Positions 17,225-29,401 of a stretch of 64,000 nt of DNA are shown here, piece after piece. The position numbers and the translations under genes are program-made. Positions within the stretch are counted from its first letter, which is position 1. Every line of letters begins with the position of its first letter. The stretch comes from Rathayibacter sp. VKM Ac-2857 (GTDB lineage: Bacteria > Actinomycetota > Actinomycetes > Actinomycetales > Microbacteriaceae), in contig NZ_JABMLE010000003.1 in assembly GCF_013205025.1 (NCBI RefSeq), positions 186,001-250,000 of the forward strand, given 5' to 3'. Under the pieces are notes generated by a model. That model saw only the letters and a program-made list of their open reading frames with translations, searched no databases and was not told the origin of the DNA.

Positions 17225-17467
17225 ATGGCACGAGCGACGAAGAGCCCGAAGCCCGAGCGCGACGAGGCCCGGACCGGTGAGGACGCACCCAACCCGGTGT
17301 GGTTCAAGCCCGTCATGTTCGGGTTCATGCTGCTGGGCCTCGCCTGGATCATCGTCTTCTACGTCAGCCAGGGCACGCTCCCGGTGCCGGATCTCGGCAA
17401 CGCCAACATCCTGATCGGCTTCGGCATCGCCTTCATCGGCTTCCTGATGACCACGCGCTGGCGCTGA
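17225..17467 (+). CDS. crgA: Cell division protein CrgA
   Basis: The 80-residue protein has a charged cytosolic N-terminus and two membrane helices (PVMFGFMLLGLAWIIVFYV and NANILIGFGIAFIGFLMT) ending in TTRWR, as in CrgA (Rv0011c). CrgA recruits and stabilises septal proteins such as FtsI and FtsQ and, in Streptomyces, controls septation. Its place beside pknB/trpG and divergent from the sortase matches other actinobacteria. The start is supported by the -10 box at 17212-17217. A hairpin follows at 17484-17514. Confidence 0.93.
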   Translation: MARATKSPKPERDEARTGEDAPNPVWFKPVMFGFMLLGLAWIIVFYVSQGTLPVPDLGNANILIGFGIAFIGFLMTTRWR

Positions 17468-17477
17468 TCTCGCTCGC

Positions 17478-18344
17478 ATGAACGACGCCCCGTCCGGTCC
17501 GCCGACGGGGCGTTCGTCGTCGGTGGACGTCACGTCGTCGGCGCGCCCCGTCTCGTCGGCGGGCCCGGCGCCGTCCGTGGCGCGCCTGCGGGCTGCAGGG
17601 TGCGTCTTCGCGGAGGAGGAGGCGGAGCTCCTGCACGGGGCGGCCGCCGACGCCGATCACCTCGAGTCGATGCTGCGTCGGCGCGAGGGCGGCGAGCCGC
17701 TCGAGCAGATCCTCGGCTGGGTCGCCTTCCGCGGACTGCGCATCCCGGTCGCCCCCGGTGTCTTCGTGCCCCGGCGGCGCACCGAGGCGGTCGTCGACGC
17801 CGCCCTCGCGCTGCTCGACGGGCGCGGCCCGGCGATCGTCCTCGACCTGTGCTGCGGTGCCGGAGCGATCGCCCGGGCGCTGGCCGAGGAGCGCGAAGGG
17901 CTCGTCCTCCACGCGGCCGACCTCTCCCCCGCCGCCGTCGCCTGCGCGCGGCGCACGCTCGCGGGGCTCGCCTCCGTCCACCAGGGCGACCTCTTCGGCG
18001 CCCTGCCCGAGGAGCTGCGGGGCCGGATCGACCTCGTCGTCGTCAACGCGCCCTACGTGCCCACCGCCGCGATCGCCCTGATGCCGCCCGAGGCGCGACT
18101 GCACGAGCCGGCGTCGACGCTCGACGGCGGGAGCGACGGTCTCGGGCTGCACCGCAGGATCGCGGCGGAGTCCCTCCCCTGGCTCAGGAGCGACGGAGCC
18201 GTCGTGATCGAGACCAGCCGCGAGCAGGCGGAGCGGACGGCGGCGCTCTTCGCCGAGGCGGGATTCGACCCGTCGATCCTCCTCGACGACGACCGCGACG
18301 CCACCGTCGTCTCGGCCCTGCTCCGGCGAACTACACGCGTGTAA
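17478..18344 (+). CDS. PrmC/HemK-like protein N5-glutamine methyltransferase
   Basis: The protein is up to 288 residues. The SAM-binding motif is VLDLCCGAGAIARAL and the catalytic NPPY-type motif appears as NAPYVP, with FVPRRRTEAVVDAAL before the fold. PrmC methylates the Gln of the GGQ motif in release factors. The NAPY variant and short N-terminus mark the actinobacterial 'putative N5-glutamine methyltransferase' group, which is distinct from true PrmC and whose substrate is unsettled. Start: ATG 17478 lies before the crgA terminator hairpin, so GTG 17523 or 17577 (VARLRAAGC) may be the true start; no RBS decides it. Confidence 0.82.
   Translation: MNDAPSGPPTGRSSSVDVTSSARPVSSAGPAPSVARLRAAGCVFAEEEAELLHGAAADADHLESMLRRREGGEPLEQILGWVAFRGLRIPVAPGVFVPRRRTEAVVDAALALLDGRGPAIVLDLCCGAGAIARALAEEREGLVLHAADLSPAAVACARRTLAGLASVHQGDLFGALPEELRGRIDLVVVNAPYVPTAAIALMPPEARLHEPASTLDGGSDGLGLHRRIAAESLPWLRSDGAVVIETSREQAERTAALFAEAGFDPSILLDDDRDATVVSALLRRTTRV
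17484..17514 (+). terminator. crgA terminator overlapping the next reading frame
   Basis: gacgccccgtc (17484-17494) pairs with gacggggcgt (17504-17513) and nearby bases. It sits 17 bases after crgA and inside the 5' end of the methyltransferase frame that begins at ATG 17478. Confidence 0.65.
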
Positions 18345-18607
18345 TTATCCCCAGGTGTTGAAACTCCTGTGGAGAACTCCCCAGGCCGCGCCGGGCCGCG
18401 GATGCGGAGGCCGTTCGAGCCCGCATCGGCGGCGGGACGGGGCGGAATCGCCGATCGGAGCGGCATCCCGGGCGCCACCGCGAATGACACCGGCGTAGTT
18501 CTCCCCAGTGTTAACAACTCTGTGGATAACTTCCTCCCCAGCTGTGGAGAGCAGCTGTGGACAGTGCGCGGCGTCCTGTGGACGGCCGCTGGACGCGCTT
18601 CCGGCGC
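18345..18607. promoter_or_regulatory. DnaA-box-like cluster away from oriC
   Basis: The gap holds one perfect box, TGTGGATAA (18521-18529), and near-matches at 18345-18353 (TTATCCCCA), 18368-18376 (TGTGGAGAA), 18543-18551, 18556-18564 (TGTGGACAG) and 18577-18585. CAGTGTTAACA at 18506-18516 followed by a box repeats the oriC core motif at 34008-34029. Two related 23-bp blocks (18355-18377 and 18508-18530) form a direct repeat. It lies between the convergent 3' ends of the methyltransferase and rhomboid genes, so a promoter role is unlikely. Confidence 0.6.
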
Positions 18608-19489
18608 TCAGGCCAGGACGTACGCGCCGACGGTGATCGCGACGAGAACCACGCCGATCAGCCCGACGAGAAGGTTCTGGGTCCGCCGCTGCGAGCGCTG
18701 CCGCGTGCGGGTGTAGACGAGCCCGATGAGCGCACCGGCGACCAGGCCGCCGACGTGCGCCTGCCAGGCGACGTTCATCCCGGGCAGGAAGCCGATCACC
18801 AGGTTCAGACCGACCAGCACCAGCAGCTGCGAGGCCTGACCGCCGAGGTGCCGGAGGATCACCAGGTACGCGCCCATCAGGCCGAAGATCGCTCCCGAGG
18901 CGCCGATCACCGGGGTCAGCGGGCTGGAGAGCAGCAGGACCCCGACCGAGCCGGCGAAGCCGCTGAGGAGGAACAGAGTCAGGTAGCGGCCGCGGCCGAG
19001 CATCCGCTCGAGCGCCATGCCGAAGACCCACAGCGTGTACATGTTCAGCAGCAGGTGGAACGGCACCACGAAGAAGAGGGACGTGCTGTGCGCGAAGATC
19101 GAGGTGACCATCCGCCACGGCTCGAAGCCGGCGCCGAAGCCGGGCAGCGTGTAGGCGGGGAAGTAGGCGATCGCGTTCAGCACGGTGTCGCCGATGAACG
19201 GCAGCACCTCGAGGATCCAGACCAGGACGCAGAGCGCGATGATCGCGTAGGTGACCGTGGGCTGGTCGGCCCGCGTCATCGCCCGCACCCGCGACACGAG
19301 GGGCCCGCGCACGCGCGGCGCCTCGCTGCGCTGCTGCGCCATGTCGTCCGGGCAGATGACGCCGACCGGCGCCGGGGTCTGGCACTCGCCGCAGATCGTG
19401 CGACCGCACCGCTGGCAGCGCACGAAGCTCTGGCGATCGGGGTGGCGGTAGCAGGTGTAGGTGCTGCTGCTCGGCGGGACCTGGGTCAC
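18608..19489 (-). CDS. Rhomboid family intramembrane serine protease with N-terminal zinc-finger-like domain
   Basis: The 293-residue protein has a B-box-like N-terminus (C13, H16, C25, C28, C33, C36, then a further Cys near 46), then six or seven membrane segments. Catalytic S198 (GASGAIFG) and H245 (AWQAHVGGL) are present, as is HLLLNMYTLWVFG. Rhomboids cleave membrane helices within the bilayer; the target here is unknown. GTG 19489 is preceded by GGAGGAAC. It follows the cyclophilin gene on the same strand, an arrangement seen in other actinobacteria (inference from memory). Confidence 0.92.
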   Translation of the reverse strand: MTQVPPSSSTYTCYRHPDRQSFVRCQRCGRTICGECQTPAPVGVICPDDMAQQRSEAPRVRGPLVSRVRAMTRADQPTVTYAIIALCVLVWILEVLPFIGDTVLNAIAYFPAYTLPGFGAGFEPWRMVTSIFAHSTSLFFVVPFHLLLNMYTLWVFGMALERMLGRGRYLTLFLLSGFAGSVGVLLLSSPLTPVIGASGAIFGLMGAYLVILRHLGGQASQLLVLVGLNLVIGFLPGMNVAWQAHVGGLVAGALIGLVYTRTRQRSQRRTQNLLVGLIGVVLVAITVGAYVLA

Positions 19490-19512
19490 GGACGTTCCTC
19501 CGGGAGAGAGAG

Positions 19513-19545
19513 AACGAGGGCCGGGCCCAGACGGACCCGACCCTC
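19513..19545 (-). terminator. Hairpin between cyclophilin and rhomboid genes
   Basis: The segment gagggccgggccc can pair imperfectly with the downstream cgaccctc. It is GC-rich and lies 21 bases after the cyclophilin stop on the minus strand. Weak evidence. Confidence 0.35.
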
Positions 19546-19565
19546 GATGAGTGGTGGAGAGGCGA

Positions 19566-20105
19566 TCAGACCTCGGTGATCTCGACGCTCTCGATGACGA
19601 CGTCCTCGAGGGGCTTGTCGCGACCGTCGGTCGCCACGGCCGACAGGGAGTCGACGACCTTCTTGGACTCGTCGTCGGCGACGGCGCCGAAGATGGTGTG
19701 CTTGCCCTGGAGCCAGGTGGTCGGCGCGACGGTGATGAAGAACTGCGAGCCGTTGGTGCCGCGGCCCGCCTGCTTGCCGGCGTTGGCCATCGCGAGGATG
19801 TAGGGCTGGGTGAAGTCGAGCTCCGAGTTGATCTCGTCGTCGAACTGGTAGCCCGGGCCGCCGATGCCCTGGCCGAGCGGGTCGCCGCCCTGGAGCATGA
19901 AGTCGGGGATGATGCGGTGGAAGACGGTGCCGTTGTAGAGCGGCTCCTTCGTCTTCGCGCCCGTCGCCGGGTGGGTCCATTCGATGTCGCCGGTCGCGAG
20001 ACCGACGAAGTTGCGGACCGTCTTCGGCGCGTGGTTGCCGTAGAGGTTGACGACGATGTCGCCCTTGGTCGTGTGGAACGTCGCGACTGCGGTGTGCAAA
20101 GGCAT
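19566..20105 (-). CDS. Peptidyl-prolyl cis-trans isomerase, cyclophilin type
   Basis: The 179-residue single-domain cytosolic cyclophilin has no signal peptide. Active-site motifs are FHRIIPDFMLQGGDP, MANAGKQAGRGTNGSQFFI and HTIFGAV. It catalyses proline isomerisation during protein folding. ATG 20105 fits the usual start (MPLHTAVATFHTTKGDI); a longer frame adds 13 unrelated residues. It is the first gene of the cyclophilin-rhomboid pair and is divergent from the 20242 gene. Confidence 0.94.
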   Translation of the reverse strand: MPLHTAVATFHTTKGDIVVNLYGNHAPKTVRNFVGLATGDIEWTHPATGAKTKEPLYNGTVFHRIIPDFMLQGGDPLGQGIGGPGYQFDDEINSELDFTQPYILAMANAGKQAGRGTNGSQFFITVAPTTWLQGKHTIFGAVADDESKKVVDSLSAVATDGRDKPLEDVVIESVEITEV

Positions 20106-20241
20106 GGGTGGATTCTCGCACAGCGCCTCTGTAGGGCTCCGCAACGCCGGGTGTCAATGCGCTGGGTGCGCGATGCGCGGGCCGCGGGATGAGTGGCAGT
20201 ATTGAGCCGTTGTTCGCCGCTCGTAGCCGATGGAGGACCAA

Positions 20242-20802
20242 GTGGGTCTGTCACGTAAGCACAAGAAGGATCTCAAGCGCCTCCGCAAGAACGCCGAGGC
20301 GGTCTGGAGTGAGCAGCAGGAGGTGCTGGCGCACGCCGCCTCCGTTCTCGAGAAGAGCCGCCGCCACGCGACCAAGTACGCGAAGAAGGAGGTCGTGCCG
20401 GCCGTCAAGGACGCCTACTCGAGCCGGGTGAAGCCCGTCTACGACAACGGGGTCTCCGCCGTCGAGGGCACCTACTCCTCCGCGCGCGACGCCTACAAGC
20501 ACAAGGTCCTCCCGACCTTCGCCGCTGTCGGCGGCACGGCCGCGGCCGCGTTCGAGGCCGCCAAGGACTCCAAGAACCGCGCCAAGCTCGCCGAGATCTC
20601 GAAGGCGCGCTGGGAGGAGCTCACCACTCCCCCGAAGAAGAAGAACAAGGTCGGCACGGTCTTCGCGATCGGCGCCGCCCTCGTCGCCGTGGGCGGCATC
20701 GGCTACGCCGTCTGGCAGACGTTCCGTGCCGACGACGAGCTGTGGGTCGCCGAGGACGAGCCGGCCAGCGCCGCGCAGTCGCCGGCGTCGACCGCCTCCT
20801 GA
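20242..20802 (+). CDS. Membrane-anchored helical protein of unknown function (186 aa)
   Basis: GTG 20242 is preceded by GGAGGACCAA, which decides it over ATG 20230. The first 30 residues are very basic (SRKHKKDLKRLRKNAE). A long Ala/Lys/Tyr-rich amphipathic helical region with repeated AYSS/TYSSARDAYKHK-like units follows to about residue 125. Next come a KKKNK patch, one membrane helix (VFAIGAALVAVGGIGYAVW) and a short acidic tail (DDELWVAEDEP). The layout recalls apolipoprotein or YtxH-like coiled proteins. No function is recognised. A clear terminator follows. Confidence 0.75.
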   Translation: MGLSRKHKKDLKRLRKNAEAVWSEQQEVLAHAASVLEKSRRHATKYAKKEVVPAVKDAYSSRVKPVYDNGVSAVEGTYSSARDAYKHKVLPTFAAVGGTAAAAFEAAKDSKNRAKLAEISKARWEELTTPPKKKNKVGTVFAIGAALVAVGGIGYAVWQTFRADDELWVAEDEPASAAQSPASTAS

Positions 20803-20809
20803 GTCGCCG

Positions 20810-20849
20810 CGTGAGGCCCGGACACCGCTCTGCGGGTCCGGGCCTCACG
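20810..20849 (+). terminator. Strong hairpin after the 186-aa gene
   Basis: cgtgaggcccgga (20810-20822) pairs perfectly with tccgggcctcacg (20837-20849). Confidence 0.8.
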
Positions 20850-20876
20850 CGTGTCCGGCGCCGGCCGGTCCGCGGT

Positions 20877-20882
20877 TAGGCT
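20877..20882 (+). promoter_or_regulatory. -10 element of the Nudix gene, probable leaderless start
   Basis: TAGGCT ends 6 bases before GTG 20889 and there is no Shine-Dalgarno, so transcript start and start codon probably coincide. Confidence 0.45.
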
Positions 20883-20888
20883 GCTGAG

Positions 20889-21317
20889 GTGGACATCCGG
20901 GTCGCCGCGTACGGCGTGATCATCGACGGCGAGCGCATGCTCCTCGCGCACTGGAGCCAGGGGCCCTGGGAGGCGTGGACGCTTCCCGGCGGCGGCATCG
21001 ACGAGGGCGAGTCGCCCGCGGACGCGGCCGTCCGCGAGATCTTCGAGGAGACCGGCTACCACGCGGAGCTCGAAGGGCTGATCGGCGTGGACTCGCACGT
21101 GATCCCCGCGCACCGCCGCAGCGACCCCGACGCCGGCCCGCTGCACGCGATCCGCGTCGTCTACCGCGCCCGAGTCACCGGCGGCGAGCTCACCCATGAG
21201 GTCGACGGGTCGACGGACGCCGCGGCGTGGTTCCCCCTCGCCGAGGTCGAGGGCCTCGAGCGCGTCGAGCTGATTGACGCCGCCCTCACGATGAACGAGG
21301 CCTGGTCGCTGCGCTGA
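20889..21317 (+). CDS. Nudix hydrolase
   Basis: The 142-residue protein has a complete Nudix box, GGGIDEGESPADAAVREIFEETGY (positions about 35-58; metal-binding REIFEET). It would hydrolyse a nucleoside diphosphate linked to another group; the substrate cannot be read from the sequence. The MDIRVAAYGVII start and late WFPLAEVEGLERVELIDAAL are typical of small actinobacterial Nudix proteins. GTG is chosen because of the -10 box just upstream. Repeat half-units follow the stop. Confidence 0.9.
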   Translation: MDIRVAAYGVIIDGERMLLAHWSQGPWEAWTLPGGGIDEGESPADAAVREIFEETGYHAELEGLIGVDSHVIPAHRRSDPDAGPLHAIRVVYRARVTGGELTHEVDGSTDAAAWFPLAEVEGLERVELIDAALTMNEAWSLR

Positions 21318-21325
21318 CCCCGGCG

Positions 21326-21478
21326 GGTCTCGATACGCCGCCTCCGGCGGCTACTCGACCAGCATGGAGGGCCGCCGCAGCGTCCTCTCCCCCACCACCG
21401 GCAGGCCGAGCTGCTTCCCGCTCGACCTGCGACGGTCATGCTGATCGAGTAGCCCGCGCAGCGGGCGTATCGAGATCC
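21326..21478. repeat. Two half-units of the palindromic intergenic repeat, head to head
   Basis: Forward unit 21326-21366 (tctcgatacgcc...gaccagcatg) is followed 70 bases later by reverse unit 21437-21478 (catgctgatcgagtag...gagatcc). The order (forward then reverse) is opposite to the composite element, so these are separate half-units. They lie between the Nudix and thioredoxin-like genes. Confidence 0.88.
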
Positions 21479-21496
21479 ACCCCCGGGAATCGTGCG

Positions 21497-21784
21497 GTGC
21501 AGCCCGGCGTTGTCTCCCCTGTGATCGTCGAGCTCTACACGTCCGCGTTCTGCGGCGCCTGCAATGCGGCCCGCAGCGTGCTCGAACGCGCTGCGGAGCT
21601 CGTGCCCGCGGCGGAGATCCGAGAGTTCGACGTCGCCTTCGCGCCCGACGCAGCGGAGGCCGCGGACATCCGCTCCACGCCGACCGTGGTGGTCCGCGAT
21701 GCCGACGGGCGCGCGGTGTTCCGGGCGGAGGGAGCGCCCTCGCTCCCCCAGGCGCTCTCCGCGCTCGCACTCGCCGTAGGGTGA
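21497..21784 (+). CDS. Thioredoxin-fold protein with CxxC
   Basis: The 95-residue protein has a thioredoxin/glutaredoxin-like fold: VIVELYTSAFCGACNAARSV contains the redox pair C-G-A-C (residues 19-22), and STPTVVV holds the cis-proline. It is cytosolic, with no signal peptide. Probable thiol-disulfide exchange, partner unknown. Start GTG 21497 has no clear RBS; GTG 21521 (VIVELYTS) is an alternative. The lipoprotein gene follows after 4 bases, so the two are co-transcribed. Confidence 0.75.
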   Translation: MQPGVVSPVIVELYTSAFCGACNAARSVLERAAELVPAAEIREFDVAFAPDAAEAADIRSTPTVVVRDADGRAVFRAEGAPSLPQALSALALAVG

Positions 21785-21788
21785 CCTC

Positions 21789-22313
21789 GTGCCGCATCGT
21801 CGTCGAGTCGCCAGCGTCGCGGTCGTGCTGGCGGCCACGGCCTCGCTGACGTTGTCCGGCTGCGCGGCGGAGCCCGTCTCCGAGGCGACCGTCGGCATCG
21901 GCCGCGGCGGACAGCGCGCCGAGGTGCTCGGCGTCGTCGTCGTCTGCTCGGGAGCCGTCGACGGCCTCGATCTCGCCGTCGAGGACACCGCCCCACTGCT
22001 GATCGGCGACCGCGCGCGGCGGATCACCCGCTGGGTCGCCCCGGAGCCGGTCGACGACATCGGCGCCACCGATCTCGCCGGCCGGACGGTCTGGCCCGCC
22101 GACCGCGAGATCGAGCGCTTCCCCCTCGGCGTCGACCTCACCCTCGGCGCCTACGCCGTCGGCGGCTCGGTCATCGGGCGCCCCGTGGTCTTCACCGCCG
22201 AGCAGTTCGACACCCTGTCCGTCGGCGAGATCATCGTCGGCGACATCCGCGACGGCACCTCCGAGACCCTCTCCGTCGAGAACTTCCTCGGCCTGGCCTG
22301 CCAGCCCCGCTGA
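21789..22313 (+). CDS. Putative lipoprotein of unknown function
   Basis: The 174-residue protein starts at GTG 21789 with a basic n-region (PHRRR), a hydrophobic core (VASVAVVLAATASLTL) and the lipobox LSGC, with the lipidated Cys at about 25. The mature part is acidic and beta-rich (VWPADREIERFPLGVDLTLG, FTAEQFDTLSVGEI) with one further Cys near the end. I recognise no family. The 4-base spacing from the CxxC thioredoxin-like gene suggests linked expression. Confidence 0.75.
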   Translation: MPHRRRVASVAVVLAATASLTLSGCAAEPVSEATVGIGRGGQRAEVLGVVVVCSGAVDGLDLAVEDTAPLLIGDRARRITRWVAPEPVDDIGATDLAGRTVWPADREIERFPLGVDLTLGAYAVGGSVIGRPVVFTAEQFDTLSVGEIIVGDIRDGTSETLSVENFLGLACQPR

Positions 22314-22340
22314 CCCCGCCGCCACCCGCTAGAGGACGCG

Positions 22341-22369
22341 TTGCTCCTAGTCCGGAGAGCTCTTATTAA
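22341..22369 (+). promoter_or_regulatory. Predicted promoter of the Fic gene
   Basis: TTGCTC (22341-22346), a 17-base spacer, then TATTAA (22364-22369). The surrounding 40 bases are unusually AT-rich for this chromosome. Confidence 0.5.
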
Positions 22370-22403
22370 GGCTTATCTACTTTTCCTTGAGTACACTCCG
22401 AGG

Positions 22404-23627
22404 ATGATCGAGGATCAGAGCCCCCAGAGCCAGAGATCCTGGCCAGCGGTCGGCTTCGAGCAGCGACCCTGGCAGCGGAGCGGGGACGAGGTGGCGTCGC
22501 GACGACTCCTCCGAGCCGCGGCCGGCCCGTATCGAGCTGCGGTCCCGCCCTTCATCGCGGACCTCGACGTCTCGCTGCCCTCCGACCTGCTCGCCGTCAG
22601 CGAGGATGCGAGCCGGGAGCTGACGCGGTTCGATGCTCAGGTCGGCACCCTCACCGCGCCATTCGCCTCCATCCTGCTGCGGACCGAGAGCGCATCGAGC
22701 TCCGAGGTCGAGCAGCTCACCGCGAGCGCCAAGCAGGTCGCGCTCGCCGAGCTCGGCGATTCCACGTCGACGAACGCTCAGCTGGTCGTCCGCAACGTCG
22801 CCGCGATGGAGGCGGCGATCGCGCTGTCCGACGAGCTGGACGCCGATGCCGTGCTCACCATGCATCGCGTCCTGCTGGAGAGCACGGCCCCCGACATCGT
22901 CGGGCACTGGCGCGACCAGCAGGTGTGGATCAGCGGAGGCGGGGTGTCCCCGCACGGAGCCGTCTTCGTTCCTCCGCATCACGAGCGCGTCCCGGCGCTG
23001 ATGCTCGATGTCATGGAGTTCGCGCGCCGGGTCGACGTCCCCGTCCTCGCGCAGGTGGCGATCGCGCATGCGCAGTTCGAGACCGTCCATCCCTTCCCTG
23101 ACGGCAACGGCAGGACGGGTCGCGCGCTCGTCCAGGGCATGCTCCGCGCTGCCGGAGTCACGGAGAACGTCACCGTCCCAGTCTCCGCCGGGCTGCTAGG
23201 CGACATGAAACGCTACTTCGACGCGCTGACCGCCTACCGCTCCGGGGATGTCCGCCCGATCATCGAGACACTCGCCGACGCCGCCTTCGCCGCCGTGCAG
23301 AACGGACGACGACTCGCCGCGGACATCGCGGCGATCGGGGCGAGGTGGGACGCCGGCATCCGCGCGCGGAGCGACTCCTCGGTGCATGGACTGCGGCAGC
23401 TGCTGCTCCGTCAGCCCGTGGTCACGATCGCTCTCGTCGCCGCCGAGCTCGGGGTGAGCTTCCCGACCGCGGAGGCCTCGGTGCAGAAGCTCGTCGAGGT
23501 CGGAATCCTCGCTCCGACGCGAGCGGGACGCAGGAACCGCTCGTTCGAGGCCGTCGAGGTCCTGGCGGCCCTCGACGACTTCGCTGCCAGAGCACGCCGC
23601 CCGCGGCACGGCACGCACAGCGCGTGA
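22404..23627 (+). CDS. Fic family protein with C-terminal winged helix
   Basis: The 407-residue protein has a Fic N-terminal domain, a core Fic motif HPFPDGNGRTGRAL (H229, N235, R237) and a C-terminal winged-helix domain (VVTIALVAAELGVSFPTAEA). Fic enzymes transfer AMP or other phosphate-containing groups to target hydroxyls. The N-terminal inhibitory helix motif (S/T)xxxE(G/N) appears as S99-SEV-E103-Q104, with Gln in the last position. ATG 22404 is chosen; an upstream in-frame start at 22341 would lie within the predicted promoter. No antitoxin-like partner is adjacent. AMPylation activity and targets are inferred from the family. Confidence 0.9.
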   Translation: MIEDQSPQSQRSWPAVGFEQRPWQRSGDEVASRRLLRAAAGPYRAAVPPFIADLDVSLPSDLLAVSEDASRELTRFDAQVGTLTAPFASILLRTESASSSEVEQLTASAKQVALAELGDSTSTNAQLVVRNVAAMEAAIALSDELDADAVLTMHRVLLESTAPDIVGHWRDQQVWISGGGVSPHGAVFVPPHHERVPALMLDVMEFARRVDVPVLAQVAIAHAQFETVHPFPDGNGRTGRALVQGMLRAAGVTENVTVPVSAGLLGDMKRYFDALTAYRSGDVRPIIETLADAAFAAVQNGRRLAADIAAIGARWDAGIRARSDSSVHGLRQLLLRQPVVTIALVAAELGVSFPTAEASVQKLVEVGILAPTRAGRRNRSFEAVEVLAALDDFAARARRPRHGTHSA

Positions 23628-23632
23628 GAAGG

Positions 23633-23646
23633 ACCCCGAGCGGGGT
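23633..23646 (-). terminator. Terminator of tRNA-Ala
   Basis: accccgagcggggt forms a short stem just after the tRNA-Ala 3' end on the minus strand, followed there by TCCTTCTC. It may also stop the Fic transcript. Confidence 0.55.
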
Positions 23647-23653
23647 TCGAGTG

Positions 23654-23726
23654 TGGAGCCTAGGAGATTCGAACTCCTGACATCCTGCTTGCAAAGCAGG
23701 CGCTCTACCAACTGAGCTAAGGCCCC
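23654..23726 (-). tRNA. tRNA-Ala (TGC)
   Basis: The reverse complement begins GGGGCCTTAGCTCAGTTGGT. Acceptor GGGGCCT pairs with AGGCTCC, the anticodon loop TTTGCAA gives anticodon TGC, and the T-arm has GAGTTCGAATCTC. CCA is not encoded. It sits 69 bases after tRNA-Ile on the same strand. Confidence 0.97.
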
Positions 23727-23755
23727 GAGCCGGCGGTGGAACACCGGCGAGAGTG

Positions 23756-23790
23756 GAACGGCCCGTCACCTCGCGGTGACGGGCCGTTCG
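23756..23790 (-). terminator. Terminator of tRNA-Ile
   Basis: Stem aacggcccgtcacc pairs with ggtgacgggccgtt around tcgc: 14 perfect pairs, directly downstream of tRNA-Ile on the minus strand. Confidence 0.8.
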
Positions 23791-23795
23791 GCACG

Positions 23796-23869
23796 TGGGG
23801 GTACCAGGACTTGAACCTGGGACCTCTTCATTATCAGTGAAGCGCTCTAACCGCCTGAGCTATACCCCC
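23796..23869 (-). tRNA. tRNA-Ile (GAT)
   Basis: The reverse complement begins GGGGGTATAGCTCAGGCGGT. Acceptor GGGGGTA pairs with TACCCCC, the anticodon loop CTGATAA gives GAT, and the T-arm has AGGTTCAAGTCCT. CCA is not encoded. The position just downstream of gyrA/DUF3566 with tRNA-Ala matches other actinobacteria. Confidence 0.97.
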
Positions 23870-23936
23870 GAAATGGCCAGATGTGACTCTACCCGACAGC
23901 GGGTCAGAATCCCAATCGGCCGCTCCGCCGCGGACC

Positions 23937-24339
23937 CTACTGGTTGGTGAAGCCGACCAGCAGGCCGCCGGTGATCTTGACGCTGAGGTTGTACAGCAGC
24001 GCCACGATCGCCCCGAGGGCGGTGGTGACGATGGTGTTCAGCACCGCGACGACGACCGCGAAGCCCATGATCTGGGGCAGCGAGATGATCGTGTTGAGGT
24101 CGAACGCCTCCGCGCCGGCGATGTCCTGGACGAGGCCGTTGACCTCGTCGAAGACGCCGGTCTGCGCGAGCACCGTGTAGACGAGGTAGACGACGACGAT
24201 CGTGATGATCGCCAGCGTCAGACCGAGCAGGAACGACAGCTTGACGGCCGACCAGAAGTCGACGTACACCAGCTTGAGTCTGACCTGCTTCGCCGCCGGG
24301 CTCTTCGCGGACTTCTTGGCGAGCTTCTCGGCGACCGTG

Positions 24340-24347
<8 letters not shown>
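23937..24347 (-). CDS. DUF3566 family membrane protein
   Basis: The 136-residue protein begins with a basic segment ([22 protein letters not shown]) and has two membrane helices ([21 protein letters not shown] and [24 protein letters not shown]). DUF3566 proteins are encoded directly after gyrA across actinobacteria; in Mycobacterium the homologue (CwsA region/Rv0007 type) is linked to cell envelope growth, but the function is not firmly known. It overlaps the gyrA stop by 8 bases. ATG 24347 is chosen; ATG 24359 is also in frame but GGAGGAGG touches it with no spacing. Confidence 0.88.
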
Positions 24348-26940
<2,593 letters not shown>

Positions 26941-27045
26941 GATCTCTGTCTTCTCAGGTGGGTCCGGGCCCCGGGTCGTGACGGGGGCGGGTCGCGCTGG
27001 GTGTCAGTCAGGTGCGGTGGTGCGGGGTGGTGCCGGGGAACGTCC

Positions 27046-29350
<2,305 letters not shown>

Positions 29351-29401
29351 TCAGTGGCGATCTGACGAACGAATTCTGGAGGGTCGACCGAAAATGCGTC
29401 C

